A stretch of 64,000 bases of DNA from Silvibacterium bohemicum. GTDB lineage: Bacteria > Acidobacteriota > Terriglobia > Terriglobales > Acidobacteriaceae. Every line of letters begins with the position of its first letter. Position 1 is the first letter of the stretch. Below, one piece after another: positions 36,170-45,768 of the stretch. The notes beneath the pieces are model-generated. The model was not told the DNA's origin. It worked only from the letters and a program-made list of their open reading frames with translations, and searched no databases. Made by a program: the position numbers and the translations under genes. The stretch is taken from NCBI RefSeq assembly GCF_001006305.1, contig NZ_LBHJ01000007.1, positions 1 to 64,000 of the forward strand, written 5' to 3'.

Positions 36170-37771
36170 ATGGACGAAAATCGACAGCCGGCGGCAGCAT
36201 CAGGAAACAAGGGACTGGAAGAGCGCGCCCTCACGCTCTTCTCCCATCTTGGCCTTCGTCTGAAAGAGCTTCCGCCCGCACAGCGAAAGTGGCTGGCCAT
36301 CGCCGTAGCCTTCAGCGTGGTGTGCGTTGCTGCCATCGTCTGGTATGCCACGCGTACAGACTGGCGCACCCTATACGCCGGGCTCGATGCCGGCGATGCC
36401 CGTGAGATGGCTGCGGAGCTTACCGCTGCGTCTATCCCTTACGATGTCTCCTCCGACGGCACCGCGCTTCGCGTTCCCGCCGAGTCACTCGACAAAGCTC
36501 GTCTGACAACTACTGCCAAAGGTGGCCCGCGCAGCGGTCGCATGGGTTTCGATCTCTTCGACAAACCCAACTGGGTGGGCTCCGAGTTCGACGAAAAGGT
36601 CAATTACCAACGAGCCCTCGAGGGCGAGCTGGAACACACCATCGGCACCCTGGCCGATGTCGAAAGCGCGCGCGTCCATCTGGTTCTGCCCCACGACTCG
36701 CTCTTCAACGAGCAGCAGCGCGACGCCAAGGCTTCAGTAGTGCTCAAGTTGCGTCATCGAACCTTGTCTCAGGACGAAGCCGAGGCGGTGCGCAACCTGG
36801 TGGCCAGCGCTGTCGACGATCTCCACCCCGAGCATGTCGTCCTGGTGGATGCGGAAGGACGCCAGCTGGGAAAGAGCAGCGGCAGCGCAGAGATTGCGGC
36901 TTATGAGCAACAGCTCGCTGCCAAGCTGGTGGAGACGCTGGAGCCAGTGGCCGGCTCGGGAAATGTCCACGCCTCGGTGAACGTCGAATACGACACCTCG
37001 ATCGCCGACGAGGTAGACGAGACATACGATCCGAATGGCGTTGTCACCCTATCCATGCAACGCTCCGAGCAGACCGCGGGCGCAGCGACGCCTGCCGGGG
37101 TGCCCGGCACGGCCAGCAACGCGCCCAACGTGCAGCCGCCCCTTTATCCGAAAACCACTCCCGAGACGCAGAGCGAGAAACAGGAGAGTGGAACCTATGG
37201 AGCCTCAAAGAGAGTCCGTCATACAACTCAGGGAGCAGGGAAGCTGCACCGCCTCACTGCCGCCATCCTCATCAACTATCGGAAAGCTATCAATGGCAAG
37301 AAAGTGAGCTGGCAGCCGCGCTCCGCCGAGGAGATGAAGCATCTGGCCGAGCTGGCCCAGGCCACCGTTGGCTACGACGCGGCGCGGGGCGACATAGTCA
37401 ACGTCGAGAATCTTTATTTTGATGACCAGGCAGCCCCGTCGCCCCCGCTGGTGGAGAGACTTCTGCAGAGTGCTACCGCCTCCCAGCCATTGCTGAAACT
37501 CGGTGTTGTGCTGTTGGGGATGTTTGGGCTGCTGTTCTTCGTCGTGCGGCCCGTGATGCGCAATCTGCAGATTGCGGGAAAGGCGCTGCCATCACCCGCT
37601 GACTCGGCCCTGGCAGCAACCCACGCGATGCCGGCGCCGGATCCTGCATTATTGGCTGCGGAGAAGCAGCGTGAGGAGGCCCAGGCAATCTTCGAATCGG
37701 TGACCGAGCGGCTGCGTCGTGAGCCAGCACAAAGCACCCGGCTCCTGCAGAGCTGGATTCATACGGAGTGA
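36170..37771 (+). CDS. fliF: flagellar MS-ring protein FliF
   Basis: The 533-residue protein has a transmembrane helix near 44-64 (WLAIAVAFSVVCVAAIVWYA) and a second near 440-460, with the periplasmic ring-building domains between them: TLYAGLDAGDAREMAAEL, YQRALEGELEHTIGTL, DVESARVHLVLP, SVVLKLR and VRNLVASAVDDL. The C-terminal tail (LLRREP region) binds FliG. A serine and proline rich insertion lies around residues 300-345. First ring of the basal body in the inner membrane. Confidence 0.96.
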   Translation: MDENRQPAAASGNKGLEERALTLFSHLGLRLKELPPAQRKWLAIAVAFSVVCVAAIVWYATRTDWRTLYAGLDAGDAREMAAELTAASIPYDVSSDGTALRVPAESLDKARLTTTAKGGPRSGRMGFDLFDKPNWVGSEFDEKVNYQRALEGELEHTIGTLADVESARVHLVLPHDSLFNEQQRDAKASVVLKLRHRTLSQDEAEAVRNLVASAVDDLHPEHVVLVDAEGRQLGKSSGSAEIAAYEQQLAAKLVETLEPVAGSGNVHASVNVEYDTSIADEVDETYDPNGVVTLSMQRSEQTAGAATPAGVPGTASNAPNVQPPLYPKTTPETQSEKQESGTYGASKRVRHTTQGAGKLHRLTAAILINYRKAINGKKVSWQPRSAEEMKHLAELAQATVGYDAARGDIVNVENLYFDDQAAPSPPLVERLLQSATASQPLLKLGVVLLGMFGLLFFVVRPVMRNLQIAGKALPSPADSALAATHAMPAPDPALLAAEKQREEAQAIFESVTERLRREPAQSTRLLQSWIHTE

Positions 37772-37778
37772 GGGAACC

Positions 37779-38864
37779 ATGAGTACAGCGCCCGCTACCT
37801 CCCCGACGCCTCCGCCGACCGGCCTTACCGCGCCCAATCCGACGTTGCGAACGCGGGTGGCCAGTCTTCCGGGAATTCGCAAGGCCGCCATCCTGGTGGT
37901 GGCTATGGGCGACGAGTTGGGCAGAAAGGTTCTCCAGAACCTTCCCGAGCCAGATGTACAGAAGCTCACAGCGGAGCTTTCGCAGCTCAGAAATATTACT
38001 CCCGACCTCTCCTACGCCGTGGTCGAGGAGTTTCACGAGATGCTCGAGACCCAGCAGTACATGATGCACGGAGGTCTCGACTATGCCACCAAACTTCTCG
38101 TCGACTCTTTCGGCAAACAGCGCGCCGAAGATCTCATGGAGATGGTCAAGCGGGCGCACGATGCCAGCCACGGCAATTTGGCCATGCTGCAGAAGGTCGA
38201 CCCACTGCAGCTGGGCAAATTTCTCGACGGCGAACATCCGCAGACCGTGGCCCTGGTGCTGGCGCACCTCGATCCCAAGCGCGCCTCCCTGGTCTTGAAC
38301 AGCCTGACGGAAGCCAATCGTGTAGAGGCTATCAAGCGGCTGGGAGCCATGCGCCAGTTCTCGCCGGAGATGGCGCAAAAGGTCGCTCTCATCCTCCACA
38401 AGCGGCTGGAAAACGTCGGTGACAGCAGTCGCAAGGCCTATTCGGGATTCAAAGCCGTGGCCGACCTGCTCAATCGCCTCGAAGCCGAGCAAGCCAAGAA
38501 GGTTCTGGAGCAGATCGAGGACGACAATCCGGAGATGGCGCTGAAGGTCCGCAACCTGATGTTCACCTTCGACGACCTGGTCACCATTCCCGCCGTCAGC
38601 ATGCGCGAAATAGTCTCCGCCGTGGATAAGCGGCAGCTGGCCTTGGCGCTGCGCGGCTCGGCTGAGGATCTCCGCGCCCACTTCTTCCGCGCCATGTCTT
38701 CGCGCGCCGTCGATATGCTGAAGGACGATATGGAAGTCCTTGGGCCGGTGCGCACCCGCGAGGTGCAGGCGGCCAAGCAGGAGATCCTGAACCTCGCCCG
38801 CCAGTTGGAGGCCGAAGGCAAGGTCATCCTCAAGCTGGAGCAGGGCGACGACGTGATGATATAA
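37779..38864 (+). CDS. fliG: flagellar motor switch protein FliG
   Basis: The 361-residue protein is read from ATG 37779 after GGAG. After a proline-rich leader come the FliG N domain (GIRKAAILVVAMGDELGRKV), the middle domain with the EHPQT motif (LDGEHPQTVALVLAHLDPKR) and the C-terminal torque domain (VRNLMFTFDDLVTIPAVSMREI, LRAHFFRAMSSRAVDML). It couples stator movement to the rotor and sets direction with FliM and FliN. Confidence 0.96.
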   Translation: MSTAPATSPTPPPTGLTAPNPTLRTRVASLPGIRKAAILVVAMGDELGRKVLQNLPEPDVQKLTAELSQLRNITPDLSYAVVEEFHEMLETQQYMMHGGLDYATKLLVDSFGKQRAEDLMEMVKRAHDASHGNLAMLQKVDPLQLGKFLDGEHPQTVALVLAHLDPKRASLVLNSLTEANRVEAIKRLGAMRQFSPEMAQKVALILHKRLENVGDSSRKAYSGFKAVADLLNRLEAEQAKKVLEQIEDDNPEMALKVRNLMFTFDDLVTIPAVSMREIVSAVDKRQLALALRGSAEDLRAHFFRAMSSRAVDMLKDDMEVLGPVRTREVQAAKQEILNLARQLEAEGKVILKLEQGDDVMI

Positions 38865-38923
38865 ACCTCGCCGGAGCATGGGAAGCGGAAAGACAGCAGC
38901 CATCAGCTGAGAGGGAGAGAGTC

Positions 38924-39841
38924 TTGATCACGAAGAGCGTCAAAATTGTGCCCTTGGAGTACACGCCGATGGGCGCTCTGCCCGGCGAGCCGTCGGTGCT
39001 AGATTTTTCTCTAGAGCAGATGGGACAGATCGAGCGGATCCCCCCGGACCAGGTAGAGTTGCTGACCAGAATCGGGCGTCTGCAGGCGGAGAAGGACGCA
39101 CTCTCCGCCAGTATCGACCAGCAGTTGGCGGCTGCCCGCGCCCAGGGCTACGAGGCGGCCTGTACCGAGCAAGAATCGCGGAGTGACGATCAACGCCGGC
39201 TCGCCTTTGGGGCTCTGGTGCGAGCGGTCGACACATTCGCGGGCGAGCAGAAATCCTATTTCGCCCGCGTCGAGCGGGAGGTCGTGCAGCTGGCGCTATC
39301 CATCGCTGCGCACGTCCTCCATCGCGAGGTCCAAATTGATCCGCTGCTCCTCGCCGGGGCGGTGAGGGTGGCTCTGGGACAGCTCTCCGAGGCGACCCAG
39401 GTTCGTCTTTGCGTGCCCTCTGAAGAAGCGGAGTTGTGGACCGAAAGAATGCATCTTACGCCTGATCTGCTTCTACGCCTCGCCGTAATCTCCGACAGCC
39501 AAATGCAGGCGGGAGACTGCCGGCTCGAAACCGAGTTGGGCCGCGTGGACCTCGGCGTACGTGCGCAGTTGCAAGAGATTGACCGAGGATTTTTCGATCT
39601 TTTGGAACAGCGTGGAGCCAATGCAGTTCCTGGTCCCCATGAAACTCACGGCTCCGATGAAACCCACAGAACCGATGGAGTCAGTAAAGCTAGAGACAGG
39701 CGGATGGGGCCGCAATTCCACGCGTTATCCGGCGCTCGTGTGATCGCCGGTCCAAGCGTGATATCCAGATCCCACGCCACCTCCGGGGCCCACACTATGT
39801 CCGAACAGGGAACGCAGACTTCATATGCCGGCACTTCTTAG
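38924..39841 (+). CDS. fliH: flagellar assembly protein FliH, extended C-terminus
   Basis: The 305-residue product is read from a TTG preceded by GAGAGGGAGAGA. The core (about 60-225) has the charged helix and the VVQLALSIAAHVLHREVQID segment followed by VRLCVPSEEAELW, typical of FliH/YscL, which regulate the export ATPase. The last 75 residues (rich in H, T, G, S and ending just inside fliI) are low complexity and atypical. Its stop overlaps the fliI start by 17 bases. Confidence 0.88.
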   Translation: MITKSVKIVPLEYTPMGALPGEPSVLDFSLEQMGQIERIPPDQVELLTRIGRLQAEKDALSASIDQQLAAARAQGYEAACTEQESRSDDQRRLAFGALVRAVDTFAGEQKSYFARVEREVVQLALSIAAHVLHREVQIDPLLLAGAVRVALGQLSEATQVRLCVPSEEAELWTERMHLTPDLLLRLAVISDSQMQAGDCRLETELGRVDLGVRAQLQEIDRGFFDLLEQRGANAVPGPHETHGSDETHRTDGVSKARDRRMGPQFHALSGARVIAGPSVISRSHATSGAHTMSEQGTQTSYAGTS

Positions 39842-41165
39842 CCAGCCCGAAGAGTTTCCTATGCTGGAGGCCTATTTTTCGCGCCTCCCGCATCTTCCGT
39901 TGCTGCGCTGGAAGGGGCAAATCTGCGAGGCCTCGGGGCAGACCATCGAGTCGACCGGTCCACCCTGTTCGCTGGGCGACTCCTGTGAGATTGTCGATGG
40001 CTCTGGAGGCCGTCATCTGGCCGAGGTCATCGGCTTTCACGGCCGCAACGTGGTATCGATGACCGTCGACTCCTCCGAGGGAATTCGTTTCGGGGACGAG
40101 ATCGGCAGCCTCGGCGCCATCCCCTGCTTCGAGGCCGGGGATCGGCTGGTGGGGCGGGTGTTGAATGCTCTCGGCCGGCCCATCGACCGCCAGGGCGGAC
40201 TGGGCCGGGCCATCGCGCTGCCCCTTGAGGGGAGCGTGCCTCAACCGCTCGATCGAGTCGCCATCCGGACCCCGATCGGCACCGGGGTGCGCGCCATTGA
40301 CGGCCTGCTGACCGTGGGCCGGGGCCAGCGCATCGGCATCTTCGGCGGCTCGGGCGTAGGGAAGAGCACTCTGATCGGGATGATGACGCGCAACAGCGAA
40401 GCCGAAATTATCGTCGTAGGGCTGGTCGGAGAAAGGGGCCGCGAGGTGGGCGAGTTTTTGGACGAGAGTCTTGGCGAAGAAGGCCGACGCCGCGCCGCGG
40501 TGATCGTTTCGACCTCCGACCAGTCGCCCATCCTGCGCATGCGCGCAGCCCAGGCTGCCACAGCCGTGGCCGAATATTTTGCCGGGCAGGGAAGGCACGT
40601 GCTGCTGGTCTTCGATTCGCTCACCCGCTTCGCCATGGCGGCGCGGGAAGTGGGGCTGGCTGCGGGCGAGCCTCCAACTGCCAAGGGCTACACGCCTTCT
40701 GTCTTTCAGAAACTGGCCCGCCTCATCGAACGGGCTGGCCAGTTCTCCCGCGGCAGTATCACCGCTTTCTATACCGTGCTGATGGAGGGCGACGACCAGC
40801 AGGATCCGCTCATTGACGCGGTACGATCCCTACTCGACGGGCACATCGTGCTCTCCCGCGGATTGGCCGCCGAGGGTTGGTATCCTCCCATCGAGGTGCT
40901 GGATTCGATCAGCCGCCTGATGCCGGCCGTGGTTACTCCCGAACACCGGCGGTCCGCAGCAGCGGTCCGCCGCATGCTCGCCGTCTACACCCGATCAGAA
41001 GATTTGATTCGCATCGGCGCCTATAAGCCGGGGACCGATGCCGCTCTCGATGCCGCGGTCGCTTCCCGCTCCGCGATTCGCGCCTACCTCGAGCAGGGTG
41101 CCGCCGAGCGCATCACCTTTCCGCAGGCGGTCGAAGATCTGCTGGCGCTGTCGGGCAGGCTCTAG
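39825..41165 (+). CDS. fliI: flagellum-specific export ATPase FliI
   Basis: The 446-residue protein has the F1-beta-like fold: GRVLNALGRPIDRQGGL, Walker A GIFGGSGVGKST, GLVGERGREVGEF and Walker B LLVFDSLTRFAMA, plus PSVFQKLARLIERAG. It hydrolyses ATP to help load export substrates. The ATG lies inside the fliH end; a second ATG at residue 13 is possible. Confidence 0.96.
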   Translation: MPALLSQPEEFPMLEAYFSRLPHLPLLRWKGQICEASGQTIESTGPPCSLGDSCEIVDGSGGRHLAEVIGFHGRNVVSMTVDSSEGIRFGDEIGSLGAIPCFEAGDRLVGRVLNALGRPIDRQGGLGRAIALPLEGSVPQPLDRVAIRTPIGTGVRAIDGLLTVGRGQRIGIFGGSGVGKSTLIGMMTRNSEAEIIVVGLVGERGREVGEFLDESLGEEGRRRAAVIVSTSDQSPILRMRAAQAATAVAEYFAGQGRHVLLVFDSLTRFAMAAREVGLAAGEPPTAKGYTPSVFQKLARLIERAGQFSRGSITAFYTVLMEGDDQQDPLIDAVRSLLDGHIVLSRGLAAEGWYPPIEVLDSISRLMPAVVTPEHRRSAAAVRRMLAVYTRSEDLIRIGAYKPGTDAALDAAVASRSAIRAYLEQGAAERITFPQAVEDLLALSGRL

Positions 41166-41166
41166 C

Positions 41167-41631
41167 GTGCCGGGCGCCTATCAGCGGCTGTTGCGCCTGC
41201 GTGCGCTCTTCGAGGAGGCCGCACGCGCGGATCTGGAGAGACAGGTGGCCCGGACCAAAATCATAGAGGAAGCCGGGAGGCGGCAAGCGGGAGCGGAGCA
41301 GAAGCTGCTACGGGAGAGCATCGCTCCGCTGCTCGCACCGCAAAAGCTTCTCGTACAGGAGACGCTCGAAGAGAGCGAGCGAAGATCTCTCGCCGGGAGG
41401 GCACGCGAGGCCTCTCTCGTCCGGCGGCATCAACTGGAGCGGATAGCCAGCTGGGAAGAACAGCACATGCTGCTTCTGCGCGAAGAGTTCCTGGCCCGGC
41501 GCAAGGAGCGGCAGCAAGTCGAGAAGATTGAGCAGGGCATGGCCTTACAGCGCCGGTTCGAAGCCGCGAGGCGCGAACAGCGCGCGCTTGATGATTGGTA
41601 CGCGGCTTCACGATCGCGTCCGCGTCGCTGA
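41167..41631 (+). CDS. fliJ: flagellar export chaperone FliJ
   Basis: The 154-residue product is read from GTG one base after the fliI stop. It is almost entirely alpha-helical coiled coil rich in E, R and L (YQRLLRLRALFEEAARADLE, RRHQLERIASWEEQHMLLLR), as FliJ is. Identification rests on position and character, since FliJ sequences diverge widely. FliJ bridges the FliI hexamer and FlhA. Confidence 0.8.
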   Translation: MPGAYQRLLRLRALFEEAARADLERQVARTKIIEEAGRRQAGAEQKLLRESIAPLLAPQKLLVQETLEESERRSLAGRAREASLVRRHQLERIASWEEQHMLLLREEFLARRKERQQVEKIEQGMALQRRFEAARREQRALDDWYAASRSRPRR

Positions 41632-41816
41632 GGATGCGCCGGAAGGGAATGGATCAAGACTGGTCGAGACGAATAGGTAGGAATTGACTCGAAAATGATT
41701 GCAGGGAACGGCCAATCACTAAACTCGCCTATGGCGCGCCATCATGAGATTTTTCTTATCTCCTCACCCGCTCCTTCGGTCCCTCTCCTGCACTTCACGC
41801 AATCGAGGTGCAAGCA

Positions 41817-43604
41817 ATGCGACTGGCCAGCGGGCCGCAGCCCGTCACAGCATCGAACCCCGCGGCTGCATTGGAGTTCCACGAGGGCGCTCTCTCAGCC
41901 CAGTCCCCAACTCCGCGAACCGGCGCCGCCCCGAATTTCGCCACGCTGCTGACAGGCCATACCGCCTCCAGCCTGCCATCGACCCGGCTGGCCAGCCAAA
42001 TAAGCAGTCAACTCGTTCAGGAGAAACAAGACAAACAGGAAAAGACGGACGAGGCTGCACCGGATAGCAAGGAAGCTAACTCTGTTCTTCACGACCTGCG
42101 GCTGAATCTGTCACCGGATTTGTCATACAAAGACGCGTCACTCAAAGGCGCGTCACTCGAAACTTCTCCGCTCGAAGCTCCGGCGCTGGCGGGCGACGCA
42201 ACCCGAAGTGTGAGCCCAAATGCGATTCCAGGCCTTAACCTTCCCTCGATCGCGAACGGGAACTCCGGTGGCGCTGCGGCCATCCGTCCGTGGCTCGCGC
42301 CGTCACCGGCGCAATCGGCACACGCTTCGTCTCAGCTTCTTCCTGACGAAGCGCGAGCGCCTCAAGAGGCCGATGCCCCGTCGAAAACCCCGCTTGCGTC
42401 GCGAACCGGAGCGTCTTCGGCAAGTCTTTCCGCGTCACTCGAATCCGCTTCTGCGGTGGGCAAATTGGCCTCTCTTAAAGTGTCAGGGTCGGACTCTGTT
42501 TTTGCGGCAACGGCCCCCCACCCTCCTGCCTCAGTCACAGCGACAGGCTCTGCTGTACTGCTCACGAATACAGAGCCATTCTTGAGGCCGGACGGCGCCC
42601 AGATTGCCGCAGCCACGCATAGCGTCGACAACGGTGCCCAACGGGCCGCGGAGAGCGGATTGGCGTCGACTCCTCAGAGTTCCACGATTTCTGCACCGGA
42701 CGATCAAGCCGTCCCCGAAATCGCCGGAGCGGATGAGACAACGGGTAGCAAAGCCCCGGCTGACGTCCCGGTTACTGACGCCCAGCTTTCGTCATCCGCA
42801 GATCGCAACGCTCCGATTGCAGGAGGTGCATCGAGCTTGCCCGGCTCGATGCCGATTTCCCAGCAGGACAGAGCAGAGATGTCGCTCCAGATCCCCCCGG
42901 CCACTTCGAAGTCAATCCCCGGGAAGGGGGCGCTCGCTGGCCATCCTGTCCCAGAAGGGATGGCCGCGATCGCCACCCATGACGGAACAACCGGCTCCGC
43001 ATTGCACGGTCCACTCACGGCAGATCCAGTAATGTCGGACTTGGCAATATCCGGTTCGGCCACCATTGGTCCGACCGTAACAGTTCCGGCTCTAATAGGT
43101 CCGGCTGCAACAGGTCCCGCTTCCTCCGCTGTCGCTCATGGCTCGGCGTCCGTCGCGGGGCTCGATCCGTACCAGCGGCTCGATCAGGCGGCCCCGGCCG
43201 TCACCCTCCACTCCACTGCCAATCGATTCGCCGTCGGCGTCCACGATCCGGCGTTGGGATATCTCGAGATCGATGCTCACTCCGCCGCCGGCCAGATCTC
43301 CGCCGCTCTCGTAACTAACTCGGCTCTGAGCCATGCCAGCCTCGCCGCCCAGCTGCCATCCCTTCACGAGTACCTAGGCGACCAGCAGGTGCGGTTGAGC
43401 CATCTCGGAGTGGAACAACAGATGCCGCAGGGCGATCGCAGTGCGCCGCAGCGCGAGGGCGGACAAAGCCCCGGAGGCAGGGCATCGGAAAGTTCGCCCG
43501 CGGCCCCCCCTCTTTCCGCAGGTCTCGCCCGAATGTCTCAGTCCGACTGGGCTGAGGAAGGTGAAAGCGGCCCGCTGCCGTCCTACATCAACGTTCGTGT
43601 CTGA
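41817..43604 (+). CDS. fliK: flagellar hook-length control protein FliK
   Basis: Read from ATG 41817, with GAGGTG upstream, the product has 595 residues. Most of it is a low-complexity serine, alanine and proline rich ruler region with short repeated motifs. The end (about 470-545: FAVGVHDPALGYLEIDAHSA, GQISAALVTNSALSHASLAA, LPSLHEYLGDQQVRLSHLGV) fits the FliK C-terminal domain, which triggers the switch from hook to filament export. Poorly conserved family, identified by that domain and position between fliJ and flgD. Confidence 0.8.
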   Translation: MRLASGPQPVTASNPAAALEFHEGALSAQSPTPRTGAAPNFATLLTGHTASSLPSTRLASQISSQLVQEKQDKQEKTDEAAPDSKEANSVLHDLRLNLSPDLSYKDASLKGASLETSPLEAPALAGDATRSVSPNAIPGLNLPSIANGNSGGAAAIRPWLAPSPAQSAHASSQLLPDEARAPQEADAPSKTPLASRTGASSASLSASLESASAVGKLASLKVSGSDSVFAATAPHPPASVTATGSAVLLTNTEPFLRPDGAQIAAATHSVDNGAQRAAESGLASTPQSSTISAPDDQAVPEIAGADETTGSKAPADVPVTDAQLSSSADRNAPIAGGASSLPGSMPISQQDRAEMSLQIPPATSKSIPGKGALAGHPVPEGMAAIATHDGTTGSALHGPLTADPVMSDLAISGSATIGPTVTVPALIGPAATGPASSAVAHGSASVAGLDPYQRLDQAAPAVTLHSTANRFAVGVHDPALGYLEIDAHSAAGQISAALVTNSALSHASLAAQLPSLHEYLGDQQVRLSHLGVEQQMPQGDRSAPQREGGQSPGGRASESSPAAPPLSAGLARMSQSDWAEEGESGPLPSYINVRV

Positions 43605-43676
43605 CCGGCCAATCTGGCCAACACATTATCCGGCCGGCAATGTTCGTACTTGAGCAACGCAGAGAAAGGAAGCCTT

Positions 43677-44290
43677 ATGCATATTGCAGCCCATCAACCC
43701 CAGACCTCGCCCTGGAAACCACTGCAGACCACGCCCTCCGCGATGACCGCTTCGGCGAAAGGTCCAGGGAGTGCCGGTAGAGGAGCGGCCGCATCCAGTG
43801 CGACAGATTCTTCGTCCGGCTCGTCGGACTCGAGCCCAACGTCAACGGCGACCATCACCGCCAATGACTTTCTCCAACTGCTGGTCACGGAGCTGCAAAA
43901 TCAGGACCCACCGCCGACACAGATCCCAACGAGTATGTCGATCAGCTGGTCCAGGTCAATAGCCTGCAACAGCTGATCCAGATTGACCAGAACACGGAAG
44001 GGAGCTCATCTTCTTCATCAGGCTCAGGCTCGTCTGGATCTGGTTCATCAGGTGCGGGTTCATCAGGTGCGGGTCCGTCGGGGGCTGGCTCTTCAGGATC
44101 GGGCTCGGTGCATCAACGGACTACCGCGCATGGCAACCTCAGCCCTAATCCCGTCCATCCGCCGAGCTTCTCCGCCTCCGCCAACGAGATCGCCGGCTCG
44201 CTGGCCCCGCAGGCCGGAGACCCCGCACATCCATCCCCAGCTGCCGACATCAACCATGTTCCTCGGTTCCAGGGTCTCGGGCTGCAGTAG
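43677..44290 (+). pseudogene. flgD: flagellar hook-capping protein FlgD, frameshifted
   Basis: From ATG 43677 (AAAGGAAG upstream) the frame reads to NDFLQLLVTELQNQDP near 43910, the FlgD hallmark, then leaves it: the expected TADTDPNEYVDQLVQVNSLQ continues only in another frame, after a one-base loss in the C run at about 43905-43911. As read, the product would stop at 43976. In the restored frame the protein ends at 44290, about 200 residues, with a glycine and serine linker (44005-44105) and no Fn3/Tudor cap domains usual in FlgD of 220 residues or more. Either a mutation or a sequence error; needs raw-read checking. Confidence 0.75.
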
Positions 44291-44325
44291 CTGTATATCC
44301 AAATTTCGAATTAAGGAGAGAGATT

Positions 44326-45555
44326 ATGTCCTCGTTTTCCATCCCGTTAACCGGTCTTGAGAGCTCGTCGACCGCCCTTAACACCATCGCCAACAACCTT
44401 TCCAACATGAACACCACTGCCTTCAAGAGCCAGAACGTCAGCTTCAGCGACCTGTTTTACCAGCAGATCGGCACGACAGGCTCGGGGGACCTGCTCGAAG
44501 TAGGAGCGGGAACACAGATCGCCTCCACCTCAACCGATTTCTCCGGAGGCAGCATCAACCCTGTCAGCGGCAATCCGACGGACGTGGCTCTCAGCGGCAA
44601 CGGCTTCTTCGTCCTCCAAAACGGCGGAACCAGCGAATATACCCGCGACGGCAGTTTTACCCTGAGTCCGACCGGCTTTCTCACCACCCAGAGCGGCCTG
44701 CAGGTGATGGGATATCCAGCCGCGAATGGCGTGGTCAACACCAACTCTCCCCTGGTTCCTCTGCAAATTCCGGTGGGCCAGGTCGAACAGCCGGCGGCCA
44801 CCGCCAACATGTCGATTACCGCGAACCTCGACTCCTCTGCGGCGGTGGGAACGACCTTTCCCGCGCAGATTAAGTTGTACGACTCCCTGGGAACCCCGCA
44901 GCTCGCCACCGTCACCTTTACCAATACCGGTACGAATACCTGGAGCTATAGCATCGCCCTGCCCGCAGGCGCTGCGACCAGCGGAACGAACCTGACCGGC
45001 AATCTAACCTTCAATAGCAATGGCGATCTGACCGCGCCCGCAGCCAATGTCGCCGGAATCAGCTTTACCGGGCTCTCCGACGGAGCGAGCAACTTAACCT
45101 TCAACTGGAATCTTTATGGTGCGAATGGCCAGCCGACGATCACTCAGTTTTCCCAGCCCTCGGCGGCTCCAGCAACTTCCCAGGATGGCTTCACCAGCGG
45201 TCAGTATCAGAGCTTCACCGTCGACGCCAGCGGTCAGATCTCGGCCACTTTTTCGAATGGCCAAACCTCGCCGATCGGGCAGCTGGCGGTGGCCAACGTC
45301 ACCAACCCGGAAGGCCTGACACTGCTCGGCGGCAATAACTATGAAACCACGCTGGCATCGGGCTCGGCCTCTGTGGCCACGGCCGGAACCGGCGGCCTGG
45401 GCACTATCGAGGATGATGCTCTGGAACAGTCGAACGTCAACATCTCGGCTGAATTCTCCAATCTGATCATCGCGCAGCAGGCCTATGAAGCCAGCTCGAA
45501 GGCCGTCACCACCTTCGACACTGTTTCTCAGGACACCATCAACATGATTCACTAA
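44326..45555 (+). CDS. flgE: flagellar hook protein FlgE
   Basis: The 409-residue protein has the hook N-terminus (IPLTGLESSSTALNTIANNL, NMNTTAFKSQNVSFSDLFYQ), a central hook domain (NPTDVALSGNGFFVLQNGGT, YTRDGSFTLSPTGFLTT) and the C-terminal helix (EFSNLIIAQQAYEASSKAVT). AAGGAGAG precedes the ATG. Followed by a strong terminator, so it closes the first flagellar unit. Confidence 0.96.
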   Translation: MSSFSIPLTGLESSSTALNTIANNLSNMNTTAFKSQNVSFSDLFYQQIGTTGSGDLLEVGAGTQIASTSTDFSGGSINPVSGNPTDVALSGNGFFVLQNGGTSEYTRDGSFTLSPTGFLTTQSGLQVMGYPAANGVVNTNSPLVPLQIPVGQVEQPAATANMSITANLDSSAAVGTTFPAQIKLYDSLGTPQLATVTFTNTGTNTWSYSIALPAGAATSGTNLTGNLTFNSNGDLTAPAANVAGISFTGLSDGASNLTFNWNLYGANGQPTITQFSQPSAAPATSQDGFTSGQYQSFTVDASGQISATFSNGQTSPIGQLAVANVTNPEGLTLLGGNNYETTLASGSASVATAGTGGLGTIEDDALEQSNVNISAEFSNLIIAQQAYEASSKAVTTFDTVSQDTINMIH

Positions 45556-45634
45556 CGGATGGTCCGGGGCAGAAAACTCCCTCCTCGAAAGGTATTGTTC
45601 TGGACTCATCGCCCCAGAGTTTATGGTTCGCTAG

Positions 45635-45667
45635 CGCGGCTTTCCCAACCGGAAGCCGCGTTTTTTT
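45635..45667 (+). terminator. intrinsic terminator after flgE
   Basis: CGCGGCTT and AAGCCGCG form a perfect 8-bp stem with a ten-base loop, followed by seven T. It separates the rod/hook unit from the export and C-ring unit, so fliN probably has its own promoter in the 100 bases that follow. Confidence 0.85.
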
Positions 45668-45768
45668 CGATAACTGTGGTGACAGGTCTTGGCGTTTTCA
45701 TAGCTCTCTTAAATTCTTCTAATCCCCTCTGACCTATTTCAGGTCACACGAATGCACTTCCTCCCGGC

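Noticed and set aside
37473-38903. 476-codon open frame on the minus strand
   Set aside because: Antisense to fliF and fliG, which are clearly the real genes.
45741-45756. Possible sigma-54 site before fliN
   Set aside because: GG and GC are ten bases apart, but most other consensus positions fail and the transcript would start at the start codon.
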